Source: Trabulsiella odontotermitis (GTDB lineage: Bacteria; Pseudomonadota; Gammaproteobacteria; Enterobacterales; Enterobacteriaceae). From it: 64,000 nucleotides of DNA. Position 1 is the first letter of the stretch. Each line of letters begins with the position of its first letter. Made by a program: the position numbers and the translations under genes. Below are positions 35,756 through 44,975 of the stretch, in pieces. The notes below the pieces were generated by a model. The model saw only the letters and a list, made by a program, of their open reading frames with translations. It was not told the DNA's origin and did no database searches. Location of the stretch: positions 248,001 through 312,000 of the forward strand of contig NZ_LIFX01000003.1 in assembly GCF_001297775.1 (NCBI RefSeq), written 5' to 3'.

Positions 35756-36283
35756 TTACGACGCCCGGCGATTCCACGGCATGACCGCCAGCAATCGTGC
35801 CATTCCGCAAAATCCGCTCACGCCTGCCAGTAATAATCCGGCACCCACAAATCCGCTCAACAGGAAAAAGCCTTCCGCAACGGTGTAGCCGAGGATCACG
35901 CCGCAGAGTATCAGCACCCCTGCCGCAATCTGTACCTGACGCATCAGCGGTAGCGGCTGGGATTTATCTTCCTCTGTCGGCAGTCCGGCTTGCTTCCAGG
36001 CATCAATGCCGCCCTCCATCAGCCAGACCTTTCCGGGCGCGGCAGCAGCGACGAGTTTCACCGCATTATCCGATGACCGCTTCCCGGCTTTGCAGTGAAA
36101 AATCACCTCATCGCTGGCCTGCAACGACAGGCATTCGCCTTTCTCAATAGCGCTGAGGGGAAACAGCCGCGCCTGCGCAATATGCTCGCGGGCATATTCA
36201 TCGGCTTCGCGAATATCAATCAATTGAGCGCCCTGGCGGATGCGGGCTTCCGCATCGCGCGGGCTCAGAGTGGCACAGGTCAT
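35756..36283 (-). CDS. ygaP: Membrane-anchored rhodanese YgaP
   Basis: 175-residue thiosulfate sulfurtransferase. The rhodanese domain (about 5-105) has the active-site loop HCKAGKRS (Cys near 64), and the C-terminus has two membrane segments ([38 protein letters not shown]). Immediately downstream of ygaV in the same operon. Confidence 0.95.
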   Translation of the reverse strand: MTCATLSPRDAEARIRQGAQLIDIREADEYAREHIAQARLFPLSAIEKGECLSLQASDEVIFHCKAGKRSSDNAVKLVAAAAPGKVWLMEGGIDAWKQAGLPTEEDKSQPLPLMRQVQIAAGVLILCGVILGYTVAEGFFLLSGFVGAGLLLAGVSGFCGMARLLAVMPWNRRAS

Positions 36284-36292
36284 ATCGTCTCC

Positions 36293-36592
36293 TTACGGGC
36301 ACCAGATGGCTTTCAGGGTGCTGATGATTTGATTTACCGCCGGATGCCGGATGAAGTAATGCTGGCGCTGCGCGTTGCGTTCGCAGTCGATCAGCCCTTC
36401 ATCACGCATTCTGGCGAGATGCTGGGACGTTGCAGAAGGGCTAAGCCCGGTGATTTGCGCCAGCTCACCCGCGGTGGTGCCGGGCGAGCCACTCAGCATG
36501 CACAGAATGAGAAGACGATGGGGGTTACTCATCGCTTTCAGCATTGCTGCAGCCTGATCGGCGCTTTGTTGAAGTTGTTCGAGTTCGGTCAT
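36293..36592 (-). CDS. ygaV: ArsR-family repressor YgaV
   Basis: 99-residue winged-helix repressor of ygaVP; in E. coli it is reported to sense tributyltin and reactive sulfur. Helix-turn-helix ITGLSPSATSQHLARMRDEG. The ATG at 36592 (MTELEQLQQS) corresponds to the E. coli start; an ATG at 36607 would add MLNKQ and overlaps the operator-like AT-rich stretch AATTTAGTAAATACTAAA. Confidence 0.93.
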   Translation of the reverse strand: MTELEQLQQSADQAAAMLKAMSNPHRLLILCMLSGSPGTTAGELAQITGLSPSATSQHLARMRDEGLIDCERNAQRQHYFIRHPAVNQIISTLKAIWCP

Positions 36593-36660
36593 TTGTTTGT
36601 TTAGCATTTTCTAAATTTAGTAAATACTAAAATAAAAAAGGGCGAATGACCAGCGGGAAG

Positions 36661-37593
36661 TCACACTTCCCGATGCAGTAAATCCTGATAGATGCCGGTG
36701 AGCACGCCGCCGGGGCTGAACTCTTTTTTGATCCACTGGGTGACCTGCCCGGTGGCGGCGTGTTGTGTTGCCAGCAGCATGCGTGAGTCCTGGCGTGGAT
36801 TGTGGATCTGGCGGATAACCAGCAGGCCGTCTTCCATCGCTTCCCGCACCAGGTAGTCGGGCAAAAAACCGATGCCTTCGCCGAGGATCTGGCACTGGCA
36901 TTTGGTGTTGAAGTCGGGCACCAGAATCGCCTCCTGACCGTGCAGCAACCAGCCCACCTTTTTGTTAATCGTATGCGCGGTGTCTTCCACCATGATGTTG
37001 GGGTAGAGGCGCAACTGGCTTTCTGAAATCGGCTCCGGCAAAAACGCCAGCGGATGATCCGGCGGGAAGGCAAACACCCAACGGATCGCGCCTATCTCGG
37101 TGTAATCAATGCCGCCGCCGTCAAGCAGCGTGTCGGGCGCACCGATGGCGATATTGGCCTGATTGTTGATGATCGAATCCCAGACGCCGTTATACACCTC
37201 GGTGGTCACCGTTATCTGGCAGGTCGGAAACTGTTTTTTCAGTACCTGCAATAAACGCGCGGTATGGCGGGGCGTATACAGCAACTGATTGATGCAGATA
37301 CGCACCCGCGCTTCGATGCCCTGCGCGATGGTATCGATGCTGCGCTTGATGGCGTGGAAATCATTCAGCAGGTCGGTGGCTTTGCGAAAGAAGTAGAAAC
37401 CGGATTCGGTCAGCTCAATGCTGCGGGTGTTGCGGGTAAACAGCACCACGTCGAGACCCGTCTCCATCCGCTTGATGGTGTAGCTGATGGCCGAGGTGGT
37501 TAAGCCAAGCTCTTCGGCGGCCTTGCTGAAACTGCTGTAGCGCGCGGCGGTGGTGAACGCCAGCAGGTTTTCCTCGGTAAATATTGAATTCAT
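36661..37593 (-). CDS. LysR-family regulator, AllS-like
   Basis: 310-residue LysR-type regulator: N-terminal winged helix (SFSKAAEELGLTTSAISYTI) and a periplasmic-binding-protein-like effector domain. Its sequence tracks E. coli AllS, the activator of allantoin genes, for example RVRICINQLLYTPRHTARLL and VYNGVWDSIINNQANIAIG. It is divergent from the operon at 37988-46358, which contains homologues of AllS-regulated genes, so it is the likely regulator of that operon. Confidence 0.85.
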   Translation of the reverse strand: MNSIFTEENLLAFTTAARYSSFSKAAEELGLTTSAISYTIKRMETGLDVVLFTRNTRSIELTESGFYFFRKATDLLNDFHAIKRSIDTIAQGIEARVRICINQLLYTPRHTARLLQVLKKQFPTCQITVTTEVYNGVWDSIINNQANIAIGAPDTLLDGGGIDYTEIGAIRWVFAFPPDHPLAFLPEPISESQLRLYPNIMVEDTAHTINKKVGWLLHGQEAILVPDFNTKCQCQILGEGIGFLPDYLVREAMEDGLLVIRQIHNPRQDSRMLLATQHAATGQVTQWIKKEFSPGGVLTGIYQDLLHREV

Positions 37594-37987
37594 GCAACAC
37601 GCTCCCTGATCATAAGACTTCAGTCTGCCACGGCCCGATTGTTGAATGTATTTGTAATCCTTATGACGGGCAATCAGTTTTGAACAGAATTTAACACTGC
37701 GATTACATTTGATTTGAAGACAATCACACTACTGAACTTTCATGGCAGGCCGCAAGCTGCGCGCCACGGTGACGGTTTCTCAGCAGCCGCTGTTATTGCC
37801 AAAAACTGTGTTTACCCTAAGAAAAAGATTGCACTACCGCACGTTTTGCTTCCATTGTTAAATCCTTTTCAATAATCGCTGCGCTTACGATGAATGAAAT
37901 TTAAGCGGATGTTTTTATCGTTACGCTGTTGCTATTCTCAGATCACTGGAAAATCAAGACACATCAGAAATTGCCGGAGTACGAAAT
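37594..37987 (+). promoter_or_regulatory. Divergent control region of the AllS-like/AllFGH-like locus
   Basis: 394 bases without a gene between the LysR gene and the operon. It must hold both promoters and the regulator's binding sites. I see AT-rich stretches and a CGGAGT ribosome site before 37988 but no convincing T-N11-A palindrome or sigma70 boxes. Confidence 0.4.
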
Positions 37988-38593
37988 ATGTCTGAGAAAG
38001 AACTTATTGCAGAATTTCTGCATGCTGCGGAACAGGGAAACGCCGAAGCATTAAAATCCTGTCTCGCGAAAAACGTTGATATAAACGCCACCAATCGCCA
38101 GGGTCGCACGGCTATTATTATCGCCAGCCTGAATAAACATTACGAGTGTGTTTCTTTGTTGATTGATGCTGGCGCGGATATTAATAAACAGGACCAGACC
38201 TGTTTTAACCCTTTCCTGATTAGCTGCCTGAATAATGATTTAACGCTGTTGCGTATTGTACTGCCAGCAAATCCCGATCTTGATCGCCTGACACGTTTTG
38301 GCGGCGTGGGTATTACTCCCGCCAGTGAAAAAGGGCACGTTGACATTGTCCGTGAATTATTGACCCGTACGGAAATTAATTACAACCACACCAATTTTGT
38401 TGGCTGGACGCCACTGCTGGAAGCCATCGTGCTGAATGACGGCGGCGAAAAACAGCAGCAGATCGTTAAGCTGCTGCTCGACCACGGCGCGAATCCACAC
38501 ATGACCGATAAATACGGCAAAACCCCGCTGACGCTGGCGCGGGAAAAAGGTTATCACGCCATTGCTGAGCTGTTGATCGCCGCGGGTGCCTGA
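37988..38593 (+). CDS. Ankyrin-repeat protein
   Basis: 201 residues, no signal peptide, built of about five ankyrin repeats: consensus bits GRTAIIIASLNKHYECVSLL (about 39-58), DAGADINKQD, GWTPLLEAIV and YGKTPLTLAREKGYHAIAEL (about 175-194). Probably a cytoplasmic protein-binding scaffold. It is the first gene of the transcarbamoylase operon, 12 bases ahead of the likely start of the DUF2877 gene. No function can be assigned; an ankyrin protein in a catabolic operon is unusual. Confidence 0.85.
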   Translation: MSEKELIAEFLHAAEQGNAEALKSCLAKNVDINATNRQGRTAIIIASLNKHYECVSLLIDAGADINKQDQTCFNPFLISCLNNDLTLLRIVLPANPDLDRLTRFGGVGITPASEKGHVDIVRELLTRTEINYNHTNFVGWTPLLEAIVLNDGGEKQQQIVKLLLDHGANPHMTDKYGKTPLTLAREKGYHAIAELLIAAGA

Positions 38594-38632
38594 CAGAGGA
38601 GAGCCATTATCGCCACGCCATTACGGCAGTGC

Positions 38633-39508
38633 GTGCAGGCGTTAACGGCGGATGACGCCTTTCTCACAACGAGATTGTGCGGCAGGGTTGAACAGGTTTT
38701 TTCCCGGGCGGTGAACCTGTTTATTCCCGAAACGCAGCAGTTGCTGACGTTACTCAGCGAAGGCTGCGACAATGCGCCGAACAGCTGTCGGCTGGCGCTC
38801 ACGCAGTGCGACACCCTGTTCCGACCCGGCGAACAGGTTCAGTTTAGTGATTCAGGTATTGCGGTAGGTGAAGACAAATGGATAGACACATCCTCCTGTC
38901 AGCGCTGGCTGGCGCCGAAGTGGGCGCTTACCGCAGAACAATTTCAACAGATCCCCTGGCAGCGATGGAGTGAGACGCTCCATCAGCAATTACAGGAAAA
39001 CGAGACCTTATTTCTTTATCGCGGCGACAACGTTTTTTATCAGGAAATCGCCAGAGTATTACAACAGCGCCGCCAGGATTTATATCAGGCGCTGGTGCAG
39101 CAATACAATGTGGAAAATGCCGTTGCGGAATTTATTGGCCTGGGTATTGGGCTGACGCCATCGGCGGATGATTATCTGGTAGGCCTCGGCGTTATTTTAT
39201 TTATTCGCGGACACCCGGCGGAAAAATATCGCGAGGTATTTTTATCGGCGCTCAGTCGCGCCAGAAAGAATACCACGTTGCTCAGTGCGGTGACTCTTGA
39301 AGCCGCTTTTCAGCAGCGTTATCGGGAACATATCGGGCGATTTATTACCCGCCTGATTACCGAATCTGAAAAATTAACGATTCAACATATTACCGACATT
39401 AAAAATATCGGTTCAAGTTCAGGCTGCGACATGCTTTTTGGCATGGCGGACGCCTGCGCGCTGAGCCACTGGTCCGGAGGGAATTATGTCAATCAGGATA
39501 GTTGTTAA
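38633..39508 (+). CDS. DUF2877 protein, AllH/YlbF-like transcarbamoylase subunit
   Basis: About 291 residues. The conserved features GLGIGLTPSADDYLVGLG and SSSGCDMLFGMADACAL are those of DUF2877, the family of E. coli YlbF (AllH), a subunit of the oxamate carbamoyltransferase. GTG at 38633 is the first standard start but has no ribosome site. AGAGGAGAG lies at 38595-38603, just before in-frame ATT (38606) and ATC (38609), so translation may start there and add eight or nine residues. Overlaps the next gene by 23 bases. Confidence 0.82.
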   Translation: MQALTADDAFLTTRLCGRVEQVFSRAVNLFIPETQQLLTLLSEGCDNAPNSCRLALTQCDTLFRPGEQVQFSDSGIAVGEDKWIDTSSCQRWLAPKWALTAEQFQQIPWQRWSETLHQQLQENETLFLYRGDNVFYQEIARVLQQRRQDLYQALVQQYNVENAVAEFIGLGIGLTPSADDYLVGLGVILFIRGHPAEKYREVFLSALSRARKNTTLLSAVTLEAAFQQRYREHIGRFITRLITESEKLTIQHITDIKNIGSSSGCDMLFGMADACALSHWSGGNYVNQDSC

Positions 39509-41033
39509 AAAGAACACGTATTTCGATTCCGTCTCACTGATGTCCATTTCGACGCGAGCCAATAAACTTGACGGCGTCGAGCAGGCATTTGTCGCGATGG
39601 CGACCGAGATGAATAAAGGCGTACTGAAAAATCTCGGCTTACTGACGCCTGAACTGGAAGAAGCGAAAAATGGCGATCTGATGATCGTCATTAAAGGAGC
39701 CAGCGACGCGGCCAACGACGCATCGCTGGCGGCCATTGAAGATCTGTTCACCCACAAAGAGCAGGGCGGGCAGCACGAGGCGCGCTACGCCACGCTTGCC
39801 AGTGCGAAAAAACACATCCCTGACAGCAATCTGGCCGTGATCTCTGTCAACGGCCTGTTTGCCGCCCGTGAAGCGCGTCAGGCGCTGCAAAACGATCTCA
39901 ACGTGATGCTGTTCTCTGACAACGTTTCCCTTGAAGACGAGCTGGCGCTGAAACAGCTGGCGCATGATAAAGGACTGCTGATGATGGGGCCGGACTGCGG
40001 CACCGCCATTATTAACGGTGCCGCGCTGTGCTTCGGGAATGCGGTGCGTCGCGGCAACATCGGCATTGTCGGCGCTTCCGGCACCGGCAGTCAGGAACTG
40101 AGCGTCCGTATCCACGAATTTGGCGGCGGCATTTCACAACTGATTGGTACCGGCGGTCGCGACCTGAGCGAGCGCATCGGCGGCCTGATGATGCTCGACG
40201 CGATAGGCATGCTGGAAGCTGATCCGCAAACAGAGATCATTACGCTTATCTCTAAACCGCCCGCGCCCGCGGTGGCTCGCAAGGTGCTGGAACGCGCGCG
40301 AGCCTGTAAAAAACCGGTAGTGGTGTGCTTCCTCGGCCGTGAAGCGCCGCCTGCGGATGAAGCCGGGCTACAGTTCGCCCGCGGCACTAAAGAAGCGGCG
40401 CTGAAAGCAGTGCTGTTAACCGGCATTAAGCAGGAGAGCCTGGATCTCCATCCGCTCAACCTGCCGTTGATCGCTGAAGTTCGCGCCCGTCTGACGCCAC
40501 AGCAGAAATACATTCGTGGTCTGTTCTGCGGCGGCACGCTGTGTGATGAAGCGATGTTTGCGGCGATGGAAAAACATACCGAGGTCTACAGCAACATTCA
40601 CCCCGATCCGGCTTATCGCCTGAAAGATCTCAATCGCAGCATCGGCCATACCTTCCTCGATTTTGGCGATGACGATTTCACCAACGGCAAACCACACCCG
40701 ATGATCGACCCGACCAACCGTATCAGCCGCCTGTTGCAGGAAGCGCGCGATCCGGAAGTGGCGGTGATCGTGATGGATTTCGTCCTCGGCTTCGGTTCGC
40801 ACGAAGATCCGGTCGGCGTGATGATCGACGCCATCAAAGAAGCCAAAGCCATTGCGAAGGCCGATGGCCGTCCGCTGGAGATCCTCGGCTACGTGCTTGG
40901 CACCGACATCGACACGCCGTCGCTGGCGCAGCAGTGCCAGATGCTGACCGACGCGGGCGTTATCTGGGCGAGCAGCAGCACCAATACCGGATTGCTGGCG
41001 CGTGAATTTGTGATGAAAGGGGAGGAAGCCTGA
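39486..41033 (+). CDS. FdrA/AllF-like carbamoyltransferase subunit
   Basis: 515 residues, shorter than E. coli FdrA (about 555). Succinyl-CoA-synthetase-like fold with glycine-rich nucleotide/phosphate-binding loops (NIGIVGASGTGSQELS, LIGTGGRDLSERIG) and GPDCGTAIINGAAL. FdrA (AllF) forms the oxamic transcarbamylase with AllG and AllH; it releases carbamoyl phosphate from an N-carbamoyl compound. Its stop overlaps the next start by one base (TGATG). Confidence 0.9.
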   Translation: MSIRIVVKKNTYFDSVSLMSISTRANKLDGVEQAFVAMATEMNKGVLKNLGLLTPELEEAKNGDLMIVIKGASDAANDASLAAIEDLFTHKEQGGQHEARYATLASAKKHIPDSNLAVISVNGLFAAREARQALQNDLNVMLFSDNVSLEDELALKQLAHDKGLLMMGPDCGTAIINGAALCFGNAVRRGNIGIVGASGTGSQELSVRIHEFGGGISQLIGTGGRDLSERIGGLMMLDAIGMLEADPQTEIITLISKPPAPAVARKVLERARACKKPVVVCFLGREAPPADEAGLQFARGTKEAALKAVLLTGIKQESLDLHPLNLPLIAEVRARLTPQQKYIRGLFCGGTLCDEAMFAAMEKHTEVYSNIHPDPAYRLKDLNRSIGHTFLDFGDDDFTNGKPHPMIDPTNRISRLLQEARDPEVAVIVMDFVLGFGSHEDPVGVMIDAIKEAKAIAKADGRPLEILGYVLGTDIDTPSLAQQCQMLTDAGVIWASSSTNTGLLAREFVMKGEEA

Positions 41034-42451
41034 TGAGCCAGTCACTGTTTACCCAACCGCTGAACGTTATCAACGTGGGCATCGCCATGTTCAGCGACGA
41101 TCTGAAAAAGCAGCACACACCAGTGACCCAGCTCGACTGGACGCCGCCAGGGCAGGGCAACATGCAGGTGGTTGAGGCGCTGGATCAGATTGCCGGTTCG
41201 TCGCTGGCAGACAAAATCGCCGCCGCTAACCAGCAGGCGCTGGAGCGCATTATTCAGTCTCACCCGGTGCTGATCGGTTATGACCAGGCAATCAACGTCG
41301 TCCCCGGCATGACGCCGAAAACCATCCTCCACGCCGGGCCGCCGGTGCGCTGGGAAAAGATGTGCGGTGCGATGAAAGGCGCGGTTACCGGAGCACTGGT
41401 GTTTGAAGGGCTGGCGAAGGATCTCAATGAAGCCGCTGAACTGGCGGCCTCCGGCGAAATCACCTTTTCGCCGTGCCACGAACACGACTGCGTGGGCTCG
41501 ATGGCAGGCGTCACGTCGGCGTCCATGTTTATGCACATCGTTGAAAACAAAACCTACGGCAACCGCGCTTATACCAACATGAGCGAGCAGATGGCGAAGA
41601 TCCTGCGCATGGGCGCTAACGATCAGAGCGTGATTGACCGCCTGATCTGGATGCGCGATGTGATGGGGCCGATGCTGCGCGACGCCATGAAGCTGGCGGG
41701 TGAAATCGATTTGCGTCTGATGCTGGCGCAGGCGCTGCACATGGGTGACGAATGCCACAATCGCAACAACGCCGGTACCGCGCTGCTGATCCAGGCGCTG
41801 ACGCCGTGGATTATCCAGACCGGGTATCCGGTGGCGCAACAACGTGAGGTGTTTGAGTTCGTGTTGAGCAGCGATTACTTCTCCGGCCCGACGTGGATGG
41901 CGATGTGTAAAGCGGCAATGGACGCGGCACACGGCATCGAATACAGCACCGTGGTGACGACGATGGCGCGTAACGGCGTGGAGTTCGGTCTGCGCGTCAG
42001 CGGTCTGCCGGGGCAGTGGTTCACCGGCCCGGCGCAGCAGGTGATCGGCCCGATGTTTGCGGGCTATAAGCCGGAAGATTCCGGTCTGGACATCGGCGAC
42101 AGCGCGATCACCGAAACCTACGGCATCGGCGGTTTTGCGATGGCGACAGCCCCGGCCATCGTGGCGCTGGTGGGCGGTACTGTGGAAGAAGCCGTCGATT
42201 TCTCGCGCCAGATGCGCGAAATCACCCTCGGCGAAAACCCCAACGTCACCATTCCCCTGCTCGGCTTTATGGGCGTGCCGACGGCCATTGATATTACGCG
42301 CGTGGGCAGCAGCGGCATTCTGCCGGTGATCAACACCGCGATAGCGCACAAGGATGCGGGTGTCGGGATGATCGGCGCGGGGATTGTTCACCCGCCGTTC
42401 GCCTGCTTTGAAAAGGCCATTCTGACGTACCGCGATCGCTACTCTTTATAA
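41033..42451 (+). CDS. DUF1116 protein, AllG/YlbE-like carbamoyltransferase subunit
   Basis: 472 residues, full length for the YlbE (AllG) family. Conserved segments include GPPVRWEKMCGAMKGAVTGA, CHEHDCVGSMAGVTSASMFM, GDECHNRNNAGTALL and GPTWMAMCKAAMDAAHG. It partners FdrA and the DUF2877 protein. Operon position and one-base overlap with the FdrA gene support a stoichiometric complex. Confidence 0.9.
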   Translation: MSQSLFTQPLNVINVGIAMFSDDLKKQHTPVTQLDWTPPGQGNMQVVEALDQIAGSSLADKIAAANQQALERIIQSHPVLIGYDQAINVVPGMTPKTILHAGPPVRWEKMCGAMKGAVTGALVFEGLAKDLNEAAELAASGEITFSPCHEHDCVGSMAGVTSASMFMHIVENKTYGNRAYTNMSEQMAKILRMGANDQSVIDRLIWMRDVMGPMLRDAMKLAGEIDLRLMLAQALHMGDECHNRNNAGTALLIQALTPWIIQTGYPVAQQREVFEFVLSSDYFSGPTWMAMCKAAMDAAHGIEYSTVVTTMARNGVEFGLRVSGLPGQWFTGPAQQVIGPMFAGYKPEDSGLDIGDSAITETYGIGGFAMATAPAIVALVGGTVEEAVDFSRQMREITLGENPNVTIPLLGFMGVPTAIDITRVGSSGILPVINTAIAHKDAGVGMIGAGIVHPPFACFEKAILTYRDRYSL

Positions 42452-42462
42452 GGTCAGCATCC

Positions 42463-44016
42463 ATGAAAAACATGAAACTGGAGTGGAAAAGAGGTGACTG
42501 GGCAGCGTATTTCGGGTTGATGACCAACAACCTGACCAATTTGCTGACCATGATGGGGTTGCTCATTTTTGTCGTCGGCATCCCGAAAGAGATTGTTTAT
42601 GGACGTATTGCGCCAGCCTTCGGGCTGGCGGTATTGGTCGCCAGTGTTTGCTACGCCTGGTTTGCCATGCAGATGGCGCGCCAGACCGGGCGCACAGACG
42701 TCACGGCGCTGCCGTCGGGGCCGAGCGCGCCGTCGATCTTTACCGTGACGTTTCTGGTGCTGATGCCGGTATATCAGCAGACCAAAGACGCCGATTTTGC
42801 CATTCAGATTGGCCTCGTCTGGTGCTTTGTGGAAGCGCTGATCCTCGCGGGCGGGTCGTTCCTTGGCGAGACCATCCGCAAGATGATCCCGCGTACGGTG
42901 CTGCTCTCCTGCCTGTCCGGCCTCGGCCTGTTGCTGCTGGCGATGAACCCGATGCTGCAGGCGTTTGAAGCGCCGACGGTGTCGTTCATTGTGCTGCTGC
43001 TGATCTTCATTAACTGGTTTGGCAAGAAAGCCATTTTCGCCCGCATTCCAACCGGATTGCTGTTGCTGGTGGCGGGAACGGCGCTGGCGTGGATTTCCGG
43101 TCTGCAGAGCCCGGAAGCGATCAAAGCTTCCATGTCCTCGTTCGGCTTTAACCCGCCGGAACTGCACGTCGACAGCTTCCTGCAGGGGCTGCCGCACGCG
43201 CTGCCGTACCTGGCGTCGGCGGTACCGCTGGGGCTGGCGAATTACATTTTTGACCTTGAGAACATCGAGAGCGCTCACGCGGCGGGCGATGAGTACAACA
43301 CCCGCAAAGTGATGCTGGCGAACGGCCTCTCCTCAATGCTCGGCTGCCTGCTCGGGAACCCGTTCCCGGTGACAGTGTACGTCGGCCATGCGGGCTGGAA
43401 AGCGATGGGCGCAAGCATCGGTTACACGCTGGCCTCCGGCGTCACTATGTTCCTTGTGCCGTTGTTCGGACTTGGCGCGTTCATGCTCGCCATTATCCCG
43501 ATGACCGCCATTGTGCCGATTCTGGTGTTTATCGGCGTCGTCACCGCTAACCAGGTGGTGAGGGAAACGCCAAAAATGGAGGTGCCGGTGATTTTCATCT
43601 GCCTGTTCCCGTGGATCGCCAACTGGGCGCTGACCATGATGAACAGCGTGATGGGCGCGGCGGGCACCTCGGCGGCGAAGATTGGCACCGACGTGCTGCA
43701 CAGCAAAGGCATTTACTACGAAGGGCTGATGCACCTGGGCAACGGCGCGCCGCTCGCCAGTATGTTGTGGGGCTGTATCGCTATCTTCGCCATCCTCAAT
43801 AAACCGCTGCGCGGCGCAGTTTCTGCGGCCTGTGGCGCGCTGCTGTCGCTGTTTGGCGTAATTCACTCGCCGATGGTCGGTTTCGCCGAAGGCAGTTCGC
43901 TGATGTTCGTCATCGCCTACCTGATGATGAGCGGCATGTTTGTACTGAAACATTTTCTCGACAGTCGCGAAGTGGCGCACGTTGAGCCTGGCACCATGGC
44001 GAAGGAAAACTCATGA
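42463..44016 (+). CDS. NCS2-like nucleobase/xanthine permease family transporter
   Basis: 517 residues with about 12 hydrophobic segments (for example LTMMGLLIFVVGIPKEIVYG, VSFIVLLLIFINWF, GAFMLAIIPMTAIVPILVFI). The layout and the conserved stretch TGRTDVTALPSGPSAPSIFT suggest the xanthine/uracil/ascorbate permease superfamily rather than the YbbW (allantoin, NCS1) type. Eleven bases after the AllG-like gene. It probably imports the operon's substrate or its first product. Confidence 0.78.
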   Translation: MKNMKLEWKRGDWAAYFGLMTNNLTNLLTMMGLLIFVVGIPKEIVYGRIAPAFGLAVLVASVCYAWFAMQMARQTGRTDVTALPSGPSAPSIFTVTFLVLMPVYQQTKDADFAIQIGLVWCFVEALILAGGSFLGETIRKMIPRTVLLSCLSGLGLLLLAMNPMLQAFEAPTVSFIVLLLIFINWFGKKAIFARIPTGLLLLVAGTALAWISGLQSPEAIKASMSSFGFNPPELHVDSFLQGLPHALPYLASAVPLGLANYIFDLENIESAHAAGDEYNTRKVMLANGLSSMLGCLLGNPFPVTVYVGHAGWKAMGASIGYTLASGVTMFLVPLFGLGAFMLAIIPMTAIVPILVFIGVVTANQVVRETPKMEVPVIFICLFPWIANWALTMMNSVMGAAGTSAAKIGTDVLHSKGIYYEGLMHLGNGAPLASMLWGCIAIFAILNKPLRGAVSAACGALLSLFGVIHSPMVGFAEGSSLMFVIAYLMMSGMFVLKHFLDSREVAHVEPGTMAKENS

Positions 44017-44963
44017 AAGAACTTGTGGTCGTTGCCATTGGCGGCAACAGCATTATCAAAGACAACGCCAGCCAGTCGATTGAGCACCAGGCTGAAGCAG
44101 TGAAAGCGGTGGCGGATACGGTGCTGGAGATGCTGGCATCGGATTTCAACATCGTGCTGACCCACGGCAATGGCCCGCAGGTGGGGCTGGATCTGCGTCG
44201 TGCGGAGATTGCCCACGAGCGGGAAGGGCTGCCGCTGACGCCGCTGGCTAACTGTGTCGCCGATACCCAGGGCGGCATTGGTTATCTCATTCAGCAGGCG
44301 CTGAATAACCGTCTGGCGCGCCACGGCGAGCAGAAGGCGGTCACCGTGGTAACACAAGTGGAGGTGGATAAAAACGATCCCGGTTTTACCCATCCCACCA
44401 AGCCGATTGGCGCGTTCTTTAGCGAATCGCAGCGCGATGAACTGCAACAGGCGCACCCGACGTGGCGCTTCGTGGAGGATTCAGGCCGCGGTTATCGCCG
44501 GGTCGTCGCCTCGCCAGAGCCAAAGCGGATTGTTGAAGCGGAAGCCATCAAGGCGCTGACGCAGCAGGGATTCGTGGTCATTGGCGCCGGTGGCGGTGGG
44601 ATCCCGGTAATTCGCAGTGAGCAGGGGGATTACCAGAGCGTGGACGCGGTGATTGATAAAGACCTCTCCACCGCGCTGCTGGCGCGTGAAATTCGCGCTG
44701 ACATTCTGGTGATCACCACCGGCGTTGAAAAAGTCTGCATCCACTTTGGCAAACCCAACCAGCAGGCACTGGATACCGTCACTGTCCGCGACATGACGCG
44801 CTACATGCAGGAAGGACATTTCCCGCCCGGCAGCATGCTGCCAAAAATCGTCGCCAGCCTGGCGTTCTTACAGCACGGCGGTAAACGGGTGATTATCACC
44901 ACGCCGGAAAAATTGCCTGCCGCCCTGCGGGGCGAGACGGGCACTCACATCGTCCATAGCTGA
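44013..44963 (+). CDS. Carbamate kinase
   Basis: 316 residues of the ArcC/AllK family; converts carbamoyl phosphate and ADP to ATP, ammonia and CO2. N-terminal VVAIGGNSIIKDN, THGNGPQVGLDLRRAE, GAGGGGIPVI and the lysine in VIDKDLSTALLA. The start overlaps the permease stop by 4 bases. Pairing with an FdrA-type enzyme implies substrate-level ATP generation. Confidence 0.94.
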   Translation: MKELVVVAIGGNSIIKDNASQSIEHQAEAVKAVADTVLEMLASDFNIVLTHGNGPQVGLDLRRAEIAHEREGLPLTPLANCVADTQGGIGYLIQQALNNRLARHGEQKAVTVVTQVEVDKNDPGFTHPTKPIGAFFSESQRDELQQAHPTWRFVEDSGRGYRRVVASPEPKRIVEAEAIKALTQQGFVVIGAGGGGIPVIRSEQGDYQSVDAVIDKDLSTALLAREIRADILVITTGVEKVCIHFGKPNQQALDTVTVRDMTRYMQEGHFPPGSMLPKIVASLAFLQHGGKRVIITTPEKLPAALRGETGTHIVHS

Positions 44964-44975
44964 AAGGATCAAGAG

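Noticed and set aside
41042-42391. 449-codon open frame on the minus strand opposite the AllG-like gene
   Set aside because: Antisense shadow of a conserved gene in GC-rich DNA; composition is dominated by His and Arg and no family is recognisable.
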